Both the position numbers and the translations under genes were made by a program. 64,000 nucleotides of DNA from Bacteroidota bacterium (lineage in GTDB: Bacteria > Bacteroidota > Bacteroidia > Chitinophagales > Chitinophagaceae), in contig JAFDXN010000033.1 of assembly GCA_018267915.1 (NCBI GenBank), forward strand, positions 1 to 64,000, read 5' to 3'. How positions within the stretch are numbered: position 1 is the stretch's first letter; each line of letters starts with the position of its first letter. The notes beneath the pieces were generated by a model that worked only from the letters and a program-made list of their open reading frames with translations, had not been told where the DNA came from and did not search any database. This document shows, piece by piece, positions 8,763 to 16,974 of the stretch.

Positions 8763-9524
8763 ATGCGCCATAATAATTTTATGTCAAAAGAATTTGAAAT
8801 GAAATCCCTCAAAGCCTTTGAAGAAAATTTATCATCCACCACTCTTTTTACTGCGCGTCTCCACGCGATTTCGACTTACTTAAAACCCAAAGAGGAATAT
8901 AAATATCCTTCAACAATACCAACAGAAATAATGAAATTTATCTCATTTGACGACAATCACTTTGATAAAATATTCGAAACTGGATTTATCGCACTTTTTG
9001 CAAACTTCGAACATTTTATGTATGAATTTCTAAAAGAATTATACACAAAATATCCAAAAGCAATACCCACAGAAAGAACAATTAAGGCTGAAGACATCTT
9101 AGAGTTTCGGAACTATAAAAGCATTCGAGAGTATTTAATAGATTCAATTGCTATCGAAAACTCTTACGATATAGACACCTGGAATAACACTATCCAAAAA
9201 CTATTTAATTTAAAACCTATACCTGACGACGTCAAAGTACGGCTCATGATTTTAAATTCCTTGCGAAACCTTTTTTTACATTCGGGAGGACATTGGAATT
9301 CAAAAGCATTTAAAGATTCCAGAAAAATCGAGAAGGCTTTTAATGCAGAAAATATAAAGTCAAAAGCTAACTCAGGGGTTTCAAAAAAACAATCATTTCA
9401 TAATGCGAAGTCAGCTTTGACCCCACAAATAGCATATGATACTGCAATCTATTGCTTTCAAGAAATTATCAAAACCTTAAATTCGCAAAGCGATACCAAA
9501 AATAGAAGGAAAGGCAAAAAGTAA
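8763..9524 (+). CDS. HEPN-domain protein (possible RNase toxin or defence protein)
   Basis: 253 residues from ATG at 8763; an in-frame ATG at 8781 (MSKEFEMK) is an alternative. The middle (FETGFIALFANFEHFMYEFL) and the later LRNLFLHSGGHW segment form the pattern of a HEPN domain. RNLFLH, near residue 170, is the R-x4-H catalytic motif of HEPN ribonucleases. HEPN proteins cleave RNA in toxin-antitoxin, abortive infection and CRISPR systems. The gene is strongly AT-rich and Lys/Asn/Ile-rich compared with its flanks, and ends in a basic tail (TKNRRKGKK). It follows an unknown 100-residue gene. No known HEPN partner such as an MNT nucleotidyltransferase is present. The exact subfamily cannot be fixed by eye. 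Confidence 0.65.
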   Translation: MRHNNFMSKEFEMKSLKAFEENLSSTTLFTARLHAISTYLKPKEEYKYPSTIPTEIMKFISFDDNHFDKIFETGFIALFANFEHFMYEFLKELYTKYPKAIPTERTIKAEDILEFRNYKSIREYLIDSIAIENSYDIDTWNNTIQKLFNLKPIPDDVKVRLMILNSLRNLFLHSGGHWNSKAFKDSRKIEKAFNAENIKSKANSGVSKKQSFHNAKSALTPQIAYDTAIYCFQEIIKTLNSQSDTKNRRKGKK

Positions 9525-9545
9525 TTAATGTCAAACCCCGCTCGG

Positions 9546-9656
9546 CGTAGTCTCTGACTACGTCGCAACGGTTGCCAATCTCCAGATTGGCGATTATTGT
9601 TGGCCCCTCTCGTCCTCGTTTGTAACGAGGATGCAACGGTTCAGCGTTTGCAACGC
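9546..9656. repeat. Cluster of four short perfect palindromes
   Basis: Four hairpins with 2-3 base loops: CGTAGTC-TCT-GACTACG (9546-9562), GCCAATCT-CC-AGATTGGC (9574-9591), TCCTCGTT-TGT-AACGAGGA (9613-9631) and GCGTT-TGC-AACGC (9644-9656). The 9-mer GCAACGGTT occurs at 9565-9573 and 9633-9641, so the cluster has a two-part modular order. No T-run follows, so it is not an ordinary terminator. It resembles REP/BIME-type interspersed elements. It lies between the HEPN gene and a convergent gene. Confidence 0.7.
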
Positions 9657-9723
9657 GACTAACCATGTTCAGATATCCCGCAAGGCTTCCGGAATTGGAG
9701 CTATATCGGTTGCCAGCGACGTT

Positions 9724-11040
9724 CTATTTAAAACTATTGGTCAACTGTTTAAATGAGAACTTGGCAGTAAGCCCGAAGCTCAGCCGGTTTAAAGGTTTGC
9801 GCAGGTTCTGCTCTTCCACAGGTTTCAGCTTCTCGTAATTGTTATTTATATCGGCAAGCTCCACATACAGGCCACCCATGAACTTCGCATCCTTATTAAA
9901 AAGGTAGGCCCCTATACCCATATCCGTTGTCTTGGGCAGCACCGCCTCATTTTCCGAGACGACCGTCGCGCGCAGGTAGGGATTCAGAAGCACATGGTAT
10001 TGACTATCTATCCTGAAGTTGAAAACAAGGTCTACATTAAGTTTATTGATAGCTATTTCCGAATAGGCGCCTTTGTAGGCTGTTATCTTCTTTTCCTCGG
10101 TCAATGTCTGGCTGCCCGACGTATATGTGCGCTTCCAGTTGTACTCCTTCTTGCTCAGCAGTTCAAAGTTGTTGGTAGCATTGTAGGTATAAGTGAGACC
10201 TAAAAAAACATTACCGGCTTGTAAGTTGACGCCCGTACCAAAATAGCCGCCCCTGAAGTGCTCATCGGTGAAGCTGTTATTGTAGTTCACTGTATCCAGC
10301 GCAGTAAAGCGCTTGAATTCCGTGCCATTAATGCCACCCATCATGAAGAGTGTTGCGTTAATGAATGGCACTTTATTGTCGTTCACTTCGTCTGCTCTGT
10401 GGTTCTTGATCTCATCCATTTCTTCCTCGGTGCTCTTTATTATCGGGTCTATGCGCTTCCTCACTGCCTTCACCAATGGTTTCAGGCTCTCATCATCGGT
10501 AGTGAACTTGTTTTGGATATATGTAACAGCGAAGTCCGCCGCATCAATTTCCTCGTTCACTTTCTTAACGAAAGCTGCCGACTTTTTGCTATGCACTTTA
10601 GCTTCCTCCTCCTTCAATATTTGTTTGAACTTTAAGGGTATATTCTCTTGAAGCCTGTGAAGCTGTTCGGTATTCTCATCCCAGTCTTCGTTTTGATGTT
10701 CAACAGAGATGGATTTTACATTAGAAAATGAAACACCCAGAAAGCCTTCGATCTTTGCATCAGGTACAAAGTCGCCACCGGAAAATATTCCCGACAAGCC
10801 CTCTGCACTTTTACCGGAAGCCGAAGCGCCGTAAACGATTCCCCACGAACGGCCGAGGATATTGTCGAGGTTGTTTACATTCATGCCTATTGATGCATCG
10901 GTAACGTTCAGATTTATGTTGCTCCCTTTGTAGAGTACGGAGCTCTGCCCGGTGGCCGACTGTGTAAAGCCCAACTGCGCCTGGGCTTCGTAGCTGCAGA
11001 GCCAAAGGAATACGCTTAAGTAAATGATCACTTTTTTCAT
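9724..11040 (-). CDS. Secreted protein of unknown function, possible outer-membrane protein
   Basis: 438 residues when started at ATG 11040. This start gives a clean signal peptide (MKKVIIYLSVFLWLCSYEAQAQ); an upstream in-frame start would put 26 odd residues before it. The mature part begins with Gly/Ser-rich strands. A long helical, charged segment follows (about residues 130-240, rich in E, K and D, probably coiled coil). The last 180 residues alternate short amphipathic strands (GGYFGTGVNLQAGNVFLGL, then VDLVFNFRIDSQYHVLLNPY) and end in FSFK-type residues, as in a beta-barrel. No known family is recognised. It follows a 107-residue gene by 31 bp and is likely in the same operon. Confidence 0.6.
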   Translation of the reverse strand: MKKVIIYLSVFLWLCSYEAQAQLGFTQSATGQSSVLYKGSNINLNVTDASIGMNVNNLDNILGRSWGIVYGASASGKSAEGLSGIFSGGDFVPDAKIEGFLGVSFSNVKSISVEHQNEDWDENTEQLHRLQENIPLKFKQILKEEEAKVHSKKSAAFVKKVNEEIDAADFAVTYIQNKFTTDDESLKPLVKAVRKRIDPIIKSTEEEMDEIKNHRADEVNDNKVPFINATLFMMGGINGTEFKRFTALDTVNYNNSFTDEHFRGGYFGTGVNLQAGNVFLGLTYTYNATNNFELLSKKEYNWKRTYTSGSQTLTEEKKITAYKGAYSEIAINKLNVDLVFNFRIDSQYHVLLNPYLRATVVSENEAVLPKTTDMGIGAYLFNKDAKFMGGLYVELADINNNYEKLKPVEEQNLRKPLNRLSFGLTAKFSFKQLTNSFK

Positions 11041-11071
11041 TGCTGGAACCGGTTTTGAGAGATTTAAAAAA

Positions 11072-11395
11072 CTAAGCTGGAAGTAATACCTTGGGTAAGT
11101 AAAGACGTATAGTGCCATTTGGTTTTACAACAAAAGTTGCATCACTCGCAAGAACTTTTTTACCGTTATAGGTAAAGTTGACACTACCCTCAGTATTTAT
11201 TGCGATGATAGTTCCAACCCCTTCCATGTAAAACTCGAAATAGGGAAAAGCAGTATAAAAAGAAATTTCCCCATTTATTTCGCCGTTGTTTATTGGCAGG
11301 TCTTCCTTGCGTTTTTGGGCATCATTGGCCTCCAGTAAGGTGATGCCCATTCCGGGCTTTAGCTTGATCGTATATTTTACAGTAATATTAGCCAT
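11072..11395 (-). CDS. Small beta-rich protein of unknown function
   Basis: 107 residues, no signal peptide, not recognised. Alternating hydrophobic/polar residues (NITVKYTIKLKPGMGITL, then GEINGEISFYTAFPYFEFYM) indicate a mostly beta-strand fold. It ends in RLYLPKVLLPA. It is the first gene of a probable two-gene operon with the secreted protein downstream. The function is unknown. Confidence 0.5.
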   Translation of the reverse strand: MANITVKYTIKLKPGMGITLLEANDAQKRKEDLPINNGEINGEISFYTAFPYFEFYMEGVGTIIAINTEGSVNFTYNGKKVLASDATFVVKPNGTIRLYLPKVLLPA

Positions 11396-11752
11396 AACTA
11401 ATTTTTAATGTCGCACTAAAGTAAACGTTTACAGCAATTTACAAAAGGGTGTTTTCACCCTATTTCCACGGCCGTGTGTTCATAACTAGCGGTTGTTATT
11501 AAATCTAAAACCGGCATCTTAACCCCTGACTAGCTTAAGAGTCTTCCGTCAGGGCGACTTAAATCAAACCAATAAAACGAAAGTCTCCAACTGGCAAGAC
11601 TGAAATCGGCATATTGACCATGCTGAGTTCTGCAATTTCCAACCCATGCTCGACTTCCCCCACATAATTCGGGGCGCTGGCCTTGTCCCTTTCTGCGGAG
11701 CGATTGAAGAGGGACGCGGCTTTTCCCTGCCCGTCCGGTCAGGCGGGTTTTG

Positions 11753-11808
11753 TTACTTTTCTGCCGTCTATCCCGATGCCTATCGGGACCAAGACAAAAG
11801 AAAAGTAA
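11753..11808. repeat. 56-bp imperfect stem-loop with nested palindrome
   Basis: Outer arms TTACTTTTCT (11753-11762) and AGAAAAGTAA (11799-11808) are exact complements. Inside lies TCCCGAT-GCCT-ATCGGGA (11771-11788). This two-tier hairpin resembles interspersed elements common in Bacteroidota intergenic DNA. Confidence 0.6.
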
Positions 11809-12033
11809 ATGGAAATAGAGATGTTATTGTTGAGAATGGTTCATCGCTGATCGGGGCAAAATGTGGATATCCTTATTTGCACCGCCCGTCCCCACCATCG
11901 TACCTTTGTCCCGAATTTGATATTTTTTATCATCCGCCATAGTTCGGCAATACGCAGAACGAAGGAGGATTTAAACCTTAAATACTATTAACTATGAAAC
12001 AAAGAAGCCTTAGCTGTCCCTTAAGCCAAAGCT

Positions 12034-12056
12034 CCCCTCTTTTTTCCAAAGAGGGG
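12034..12056. repeat. Palindrome CCCCTCTTT-N5-AAAGAGGGG
   Basis: Exact 9-bp arms with a TTTCC loop, outside genes and without a terminal T-run. It probably belongs to an interspersed repeat family. Confidence 0.55.
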
Positions 12057-12168
12057 TGGATCGCTCAAACAGATGAGCTTCCAATAAAAAGAGCGAGACG
12101 GGGTGATTAGTGCCCTGCGCTGGCCAATCGCTGAGTAACGCTACTAAGCTCAATTACAAAATCTCAGC

Positions 12169-12221
12169 TGTCATGCCAGCCCGACTGAACAGGCGGGGAT
12201 TAGACACGGCTCACCATGACA
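12169..12221. repeat. Inverted repeat TGTCATG ... CATGACA
   Basis: Exact 7-bp arms 39 bp apart. The centre is GC-rich (GCCAGCCCG ... AGGCGGGG). It is another interspersed-type palindrome in the gene-free stretch. Confidence 0.4.
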
Positions 12222-12226
12222 TATCT

Positions 12227-12312
12227 CCATTCAACTTAATTAACTAAATCAACCTATTTAACTACACAACCTCTGGTCAACTTATTCAACTAAATCAACC
12301 TAATCAACTAAC
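12227..12312. repeat. Imperfect tandem ATCAAC/TTAACTA repeats
   Basis: About ten degenerate copies of an AACTTAATCAACC-like unit end directly before the start of the terminase-like gene. They are AT-rich and may overlap its promoter or leader. Confidence 0.5.
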
Positions 12313-12315
12313 ATT

Positions 12316-13428
12316 ATGAAGCATAACCCAAAGGCAACCGCCTACGACCTCTATTTCAAAACAAACCTCACACAAACACAGATAGCAGAACGCGCGGGCG
12401 TCAGCACCCGCACCCTCTACGACTGGATGAAGCAAGGCAACTGGAAGACCCTCAAGGCCAACTCCCGCATCATGCCCGCGCAGATAGTCGATGATATTTA
12501 CAACCACATCTCCCACCTCAACTGGAAGATCAAGACCCGCGACTTTGAAGACCGCTACCCATCTAAAGAAGAAGCCGAGACCCTCCGCAAACTCGTACTC
12601 TCTATACCCAAGGTCAAGATGAATGTCTCCAAAGGCGAAAGCGCCCAGGCAATGATCAACTTCGTCAGCTGGCTGCAAACCCGCAACAACGACGCAGCTA
12701 TTTATATATCCGACTACATCGACGAATACCTCCACGCCGGGCGCGAAAAAGGTCTCGAGCCCTACGAATTCGAATACGACGCCGACCAATACTACAACCC
12801 CGAAGACTTCCCCTGGCGAAAAGAACACACCTTCGAACAACGCACCAGCGACGAAATAATTAACCCGTCTTTGCGAGGAGCCAGCCAAGCCCCTGAGCAA
12901 AGCGCGACGAAGCAACCTCGTCAAAACACCGATCAAGAGGCCCGGCCCAACGAAGCAGAGTCAACACAAAACACGTCATTGCGAGGAGCCAGCCAAGCCC
13001 CTGAACAGAGCGCGACGTGGCAACCTCGTCAAAACACCGATCAAGAAACCCGGCCCAACGAAGCAGAGTCAACACAAAACACGTCCTTCCAAGGAACCAG
13101 CCAAGCCCCTGAGCAAAGCGCGACGAAGCAACCTCGTCAAAACACCGATCAAGAGGCCCAACCGGAAGCACCGGACGATCAGCAAAAACCAGAACCAGAC
13201 CAGAACCAAACAAGAAGTAAATCAGAAGTTCCTTCCACATCAACAAACCCCACCAAACGCCCTGACAATCAAGCCCCCGAACTCAAAAAACTCCCTGACC
13301 CAACTTCCGGAAACAAAAAACGCAAAAAAGAAGAAGAACCCCTTGATCCCAACGACCCCGACTTCGTCCAAAAAGTATTCGCCTCTTGGCAAAAGGAAAT
13401 AGACAAAAACAAGCGGCGCAGGCAATGA
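12316..13428 (+). CDS. Terminase-small-subunit-like HTH protein with in-frame tandem repeats
   Basis: 370 residues. Residues 1-45 carry a helix-turn-helix (TQTQIAERAGVSTRTLYDWM), as in the DNA-binding end of phage terminase small subunits (gpP-like). Residues 45-180 are helical and of no known family. From about 185 to 290 the protein consists of a 36-residue unit (SLRGASQAPEQSAT...) present twice in full and once in part. The DNA of this unit resembles an intergenic palindromic repeat. The rest is Pro/Gln/Asn-rich and disordered and ends in a basic tail (KNKRRRQ). No phage genes lie nearby, so this is an orphan. The role is unknown; the HTH shows DNA binding is likely. Confidence 0.7.
   Translation: MKHNPKATAYDLYFKTNLTQTQIAERAGVSTRTLYDWMKQGNWKTLKANSRIMPAQIVDDIYNHISHLNWKIKTRDFEDRYPSKEEAETLRKLVLSIPKVKMNVSKGESAQAMINFVSWLQTRNNDAAIYISDYIDEYLHAGREKGLEPYEFEYDADQYYNPEDFPWRKEHTFEQRTSDEIINPSLRGASQAPEQSATKQPRQNTDQEARPNEAESTQNTSLRGASQAPEQSATWQPRQNTDQETRPNEAESTQNTSFQGTSQAPEQSATKQPRQNTDQEAQPEAPDDQQKPEPDQNQTRSKSEVPSTSTNPTKRPDNQAPELKKLPDPTSGNKKRKKEEEPLDPNDPDFVQKVFASWQKEIDKNKRRRQ
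12868..13160 (+). repeat. 108-bp tandem repeat, 2.7 copies, coding
   Basis: Units start at 12868, 12976 and 13084; the period is exactly 108 bp (36 codons), so the frame is kept. Each unit begins with a form of TCATTGCGAGGAGCCAGCC and later contains CGACGAAGCAACCTCGTC. These resemble the two arms of a widespread bacterial intergenic palindromic element. The third copy is diverged at its start and truncated. Confidence 0.8.
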
Positions 13429-13470
13429 TATGTGGGCAGGCTTTTAAAAGCCGGGAAACCAGCTATGTGA

Positions 13471-13755
13471 TCAGGCTTTGTCGTCGATACGTTCCTCCAG
13501 GTGCACGGTAATGACATCTCCCGCTTCCTTACCAATAGCTTTGCGCAGTGCCGCTTTGATGGGCAGCTTGTGGGTACCATCGCCCATGGCCATGAACGAA
13601 CTTTCGAAAGGCTCCGCGTCCACAGTGCCCCGCACTTTTACCAAGCCCCGCGTGCCAAAGAACTTTACCGAGGCAGGCCAGCATACGTAGGTCCAGCCGC
13701 CTTTGGCAGGGCTCTTTTGCAGCGTAGCTTTGAATCGTTTATCAATTGCAGCCAT
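13471..13755 (-). CDS. DUF1905 domain protein
   Basis: 94 residues, nearly all a DUF1905 domain: [21 protein letters not shown], then [18 protein letters not shown] and [14 protein letters not shown] near residue 65, ending [11 protein letters not shown]. These are small beta-barrel proteins with no proven function, often fused to a YdeI-type domain. Here it stands alone. It is convergent with the terminase-like gene and divergent from the peptidase gene. Confidence 0.8.
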   Translation of the reverse strand: MAAIDKRFKATLQKSPAKGGWTYVCWPASVKFFGTRGLVKVRGTVDAEPFESSFMAMGDGTHKLPIKAALRKAIGKEAGDVITVHLEERIDDKA

Positions 13756-13858
13756 ATCATGATGTTACACTATAAATATAGAAAAAATACAAACTACCTG
13801 TAACCGGCCTCCCATTGTGGGCCAATTTTTATAGCTTAGTTTTTAAACACAGTTTCCT

Positions 13859-14701
13859 ATGCGTTGGAACGGACGAGAAAGCAGTAATGTGGACGATGCC
13901 CGCGGCGGCGGCTTCGGTGGCGGCAAGCTGGTGGGCGGTGGCCTGGGCGCCCTGGTCATCGGCCTCATAGTGTACCTGCTGGGCGGCGACCCAAGCCAGG
14001 TGCTGCAGCAGGCCGATGTGCCCCAGCAAAAGACCACACAACAAACACAGGCCGAGGACGTGCTGCTCAGCCACACCAAACAGGTGCTGGCCTATACCGA
14101 GGACGTATGGGACAGCATCTTCACCGCCAGGGGAATGACTTACAGCAAGCCGGGCCTGGAGGTCTTCGACTATGCGACGGAATCGGCATGCGGGCAGGCA
14201 GGCTCGGCATCCGGCCCCTTCTACTGTCCGCTGGATAGGAAAGTATATATGGACCTCTGCTTCTTCAAAGAGATGGATGAGCGCTTCCACGTGCCCGGCG
14301 ATTTTCCGCTGGCCTATGTGATCGCGCACGAGGTGGGACATCATGTGCAGAACCTGCTGGGCACATCGGAGAAAGTACACGACTACATGCAGCATTCGGG
14401 CAAGGCGGAAGCCAACAAAGCTTCGGTGAAGCTGGAGCTGCAGGCCGACTTCTATGCAGGGGTATGGGCATACCATGCCAACCGTATGTACCACATACTG
14501 GACCCCGGCGATATAGAAGAGGCCCTGAATGCAGCCGCCGCCGTGGGCGACGACAGGCTGCAGAAGGAGAGCAAGGGCTATTTGGTGCCCGATGCCTTTA
14601 CGCACGGTACATCGGCCCAGCGCATGTATTGGTTCAAAAAAGGCTTTGAGACAGGCGACATAACACAGGGCAACACCTTTGGCAAAGACGAAGACCTTTA
14701 G
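13859..14701 (+). CDS. ypfJ: YpfJ-type neutral zinc metallopeptidase
   Basis: 280 residues, usual length for the KPN_02809/YpfJ family. It starts MRWNGRESSNVDDARGGGFG, the family's fixed N-terminus. One membrane helix follows (residues 27-43, GGGLGALVIGLIVYLLGG). The catalytic HEVGHH lies at 157-162, with ELQADFYAGVWA near 200 giving the third metal ligand. It is an inner-membrane-anchored protein with its domain probably outside the cytoplasm; substrates are unknown. It is probably followed in the same direction by the methyltransferase gene. Confidence 0.9.
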   Translation: MRWNGRESSNVDDARGGGFGGGKLVGGGLGALVIGLIVYLLGGDPSQVLQQADVPQQKTTQQTQAEDVLLSHTKQVLAYTEDVWDSIFTARGMTYSKPGLEVFDYATESACGQAGSASGPFYCPLDRKVYMDLCFFKEMDERFHVPGDFPLAYVIAHEVGHHVQNLLGTSEKVHDYMQHSGKAEANKASVKLELQADFYAGVWAYHANRMYHILDPGDIEEALNAAAAVGDDRLQKESKGYLVPDAFTHGTSAQRMYWFKKGFETGDITQGNTFGKDEDL

Positions 14702-14733
14702 TGCCTGCTAACGAACAGCACAATAACAGCCAT

Positions 14734-14741
14734 TAAATTTG
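14734..14741 (+). promoter_or_regulatory. -7 box TAAATTTG
   Basis: Exact TAnnTTTG box, 16 bp before the start of the LCM-type methyltransferase. No strong -33 element is visible. Confidence 0.5.
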
Positions 14742-14757
14742 CAATAAAACAAGCACC

Positions 14758-15609
14758 ATGGAAAAAGATTACAGCAGTATCAGTCCCTCGGCAAAGTCCT
14801 TACTTATCATTAAAGGGCTCACCAATATACCCTACGCCAAAGAAGCCGCAGCATTGATGCCGCAGCGCAGCGACAGCGTGCTCGACACTACATCGAGAGA
14901 CTTATCCTTTTGGGGCAGGGTCGCCCATTTCGAGATACGCTACTGGAGCATCGACCAGTTGCTGGCCGGCACAGGCATCACCAATATCCTGGAGCTGTCA
15001 TCGGGCTACTCCTTCCGCGGTCTCGATATGGCCACGCGCGAAAAAGTACACTACATAGACACCGACCTGCCGGAAGTAATAGCACTGAAGCAGGAGTTCA
15101 ACAACTCACTGCAGCAAGGCGAACTGAAAGGCAAGCTGGAACTGCTGCCCCTGAATGCCCTGGATGAAGAGGCATTTGAAGCCGCAGTAAACAGGTTCGG
15201 CGAAGGGCCCGTCGCCATCGTGAATGAGGGCCTGTTAATGTACCTGAACAAAGAAGAGAAGCAAAGGCTCTGCGGCTACATACACAAAGCCCTGAAGCGA
15301 CACGGCGGCTACTGGATAACAGCGGATGTGTACGTGCGCCGCCCGGAATTCAACGCCGAACTAATGCGGAACGAAAGGGAAAAACAGTTCTTCGAACAGC
15401 ACCATGTAGAGGAGAACAAGTTTGGAAGCTTCGAAGAGGCGAAAGCGTTTTTTGAGCAGATGGGCTTTGAGATAGTGAAGGAAGCGGAGATGGAACCGGG
15501 TAAGATCACAGCCTTATCTAAGCTGCTGGAAAATGCCACTCCCGAAATGATAGAAAGGATGAAAGCGGCCGGAAAAATGCAGGCCACATGGATGCTGAAG
15601 GCCGTTTGA
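14758..15609 (+). CDS. Leucine-carboxyl-methyltransferase-family methyltransferase
   Basis: 283 residues. The pattern of the PPM1/LCM family is visible: FEIRYWSIDQLL (substrate/SAM contact) near residue 60, ILELSSGYSFRGLDM as SAM motif I near 78, YIDTDLPEVIALKQE as motif II, and VAIVNEGLLMYLNKEEK near 155. Bacterial members methylate small molecules or act in polyketide pathways, but most are uncharacterised. The neighbours give no pathway hint. The start is supported by a TAAATTTG box 16 bp upstream. Confidence 0.8.
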   Translation: MEKDYSSISPSAKSLLIIKGLTNIPYAKEAAALMPQRSDSVLDTTSRDLSFWGRVAHFEIRYWSIDQLLAGTGITNILELSSGYSFRGLDMATREKVHYIDTDLPEVIALKQEFNNSLQQGELKGKLELLPLNALDEEAFEAAVNRFGEGPVAIVNEGLLMYLNKEEKQRLCGYIHKALKRHGGYWITADVYVRRPEFNAELMRNEREKQFFEQHHVEENKFGSFEEAKAFFEQMGFEIVKEAEMEPGKITALSKLLENATPEMIERMKAAGKMQATWMLKAV

Positions 15610-15741
15610 TTACGCGGCTTTTAACAAGACTTTTAAACACTTATAACCAATAGTAAACCAATGCGCTTATGGACCATATAAACCCTCGAACCAGCCGATG
15701 GCATCATAATTGTTTCCACGCCCGTAGAAAAGAACGGAACA

Positions 15742-16974
15742 ATGAAACGGGCGACAATTACAATGATAGCATGGATCACCGGGTTAATGTCACTGCAAAC
15801 CTATACGGCCGATGCACGCATACCTGCAGCGCAGAAAATGAGCATCGCAAAATATATACATGAAGACTACCCCATCCAACTCACCAACCCGGAAAAAAAG
15901 TTGCGTAAGACCTTCTCACAGTTCGGCTATAACTTGTATGAGTTCCCCGTGCCCATCTTCCCGATCACCAAGTTCATCAAGCCCGATAAATTCGGTATGC
16001 AATCGTACGGATTGCCGAACCGAAGGATGGAGAAGAACGGATCGCTGTACACATTCAGAGGCGGTTTCATCGACTTTTCGCACATGCGTGCCGCTATAGA
16101 CTGGACGGTATATATAAGCCTGATGCTGGTGGCCGATAAGGACAATATAGAACTGCCCCAGGAGGCCGGCAAACTGACATTACAGGTGAAGAACATCAAC
16201 GGCCTCAGCGATGTGGACATTACCAATATGGCGCAGAAGATAGCCTTTGAACGGCTGATATGGCACGAGGTGGCCAGCTGGCACTATCATGCGCCCTACC
16301 ACTTCATCAGCGAGCAGACCTCGACATTCACGCCAGAGGATAACTATTCCAATTTCTTAGGCACAGAGATAGGCAAGCGTGTGGCCCTTAGGATCATGAG
16401 GGATCACGAGAACCTTACCTACTCCCAAATAGCTACCGACGAAATACATAAGATGATCACCGAACTGCAACCCGTGAAATCGAAGAAAGAAAGCAAGCGC
16501 GCTTACGATATAGTGGACGTGAACAAACAGCGCAGGCTGCCTGCCGAGGCCCAGAACCACGACGTGTGGTATGACAGCAAGATCGTCTTCCACGACCAGC
16601 GCTATATCTTTAAGCGCAACCTGGGCATAGGCCCCGAAATAAAGCCATGGCTGGTGCCTGATCCTCAGAAACTGGGCTACGCAGGTACACCCAAGCCGAT
16701 GGTATTTGAAGTACCCTATGTCGCCAGCACAGGTAAGTCCTACTACGACTACTATGTGTTCACTATCACCCCTGACAGCAATATGTTTTACAGCTATAAA
16801 AAGCATAAGGCCCTGCATCCTCCTTTCCAGACCTTCACTACCAACAACTTCGCGGGTATAGTAGATCATATCCGTAAGCAGATGGAAGTGGTATTATTGC
16901 CCGGCTTCGACAAGCGCAATGGCGAAGACCCGACGGTCTATTATACGGACGCTAAAAAGGTATTTTTAAAATAG
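15742..16974 (+). CDS. DUF4056 secreted protein
   Basis: 410 residues. A signal peptide is likely (MKRATITMIAWITGLMSLQT ... ADA). The segments GSLYTFRGGFIDFSHMRAAI followed by DWT, WHEVASWHYHAPYHFISEQT, and FTPEDNYSNFLGTEIG match what I recall of DUF4056. The FIDxxH and WHE.xSW residues look like a possible metal or catalytic site. It ends base-to-base with a convergent gene: its TAG is followed at once by the CTA of the minus-strand stop. The function is unknown. Confidence 0.65.
   Translation: MKRATITMIAWITGLMSLQTYTADARIPAAQKMSIAKYIHEDYPIQLTNPEKKLRKTFSQFGYNLYEFPVPIFPITKFIKPDKFGMQSYGLPNRRMEKNGSLYTFRGGFIDFSHMRAAIDWTVYISLMLVADKDNIELPQEAGKLTLQVKNINGLSDVDITNMAQKIAFERLIWHEVASWHYHAPYHFISEQTSTFTPEDNYSNFLGTEIGKRVALRIMRDHENLTYSQIATDEIHKMITELQPVKSKKESKRAYDIVDVNKQRRLPAEAQNHDVWYDSKIVFHDQRYIFKRNLGIGPEIKPWLVPDPQKLGYAGTPKPMVFEVPYVASTGKSYYDYYVFTITPDSNMFYSYKKHKALHPPFQTFTTNNFAGIVDHIRKQMEVVLLPGFDKRNGEDPTVYYTDAKKVFLK

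Larger units (their letters stand above)
11396..12315. other. Gene-free 0.9-kb mosaic of repeats
   Basis: No convincing gene. The stretch holds several unrelated inverted repeats and a block of tandem repeats (listed separately). It also contains segments such as 11646-11760, whose only open frame has no start context, no recognisable fold and atypical residue use. It looks like a place where interspersed elements have collected. Confidence 0.6.

Noticed and set aside
11646..11942. A 98-codon plus-strand frame in the gene-free stretch
   Set aside because: It runs through the nested stem-loop repeat, has no plausible start context and no recognisable fold; more likely part of an interspersed repeat.
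12304..12936. A 210-codon minus-strand frame opposite the terminase-like gene
   Set aside because: Val/Gly/Phe-rich shadow of a gene with a clear HTH on the other strand.
12868..13160. CRISPR array
   Set aside because: Tandem units of 108 bp without variable spacers that keep an open frame; a coding repeat.
13829..14605. A 258-codon minus-strand frame opposite the YpfJ peptidase gene
   Set aside because: Antisense to a well-supported peptidase with HEVGHH; low-complexity residues typical of a shadow frame.
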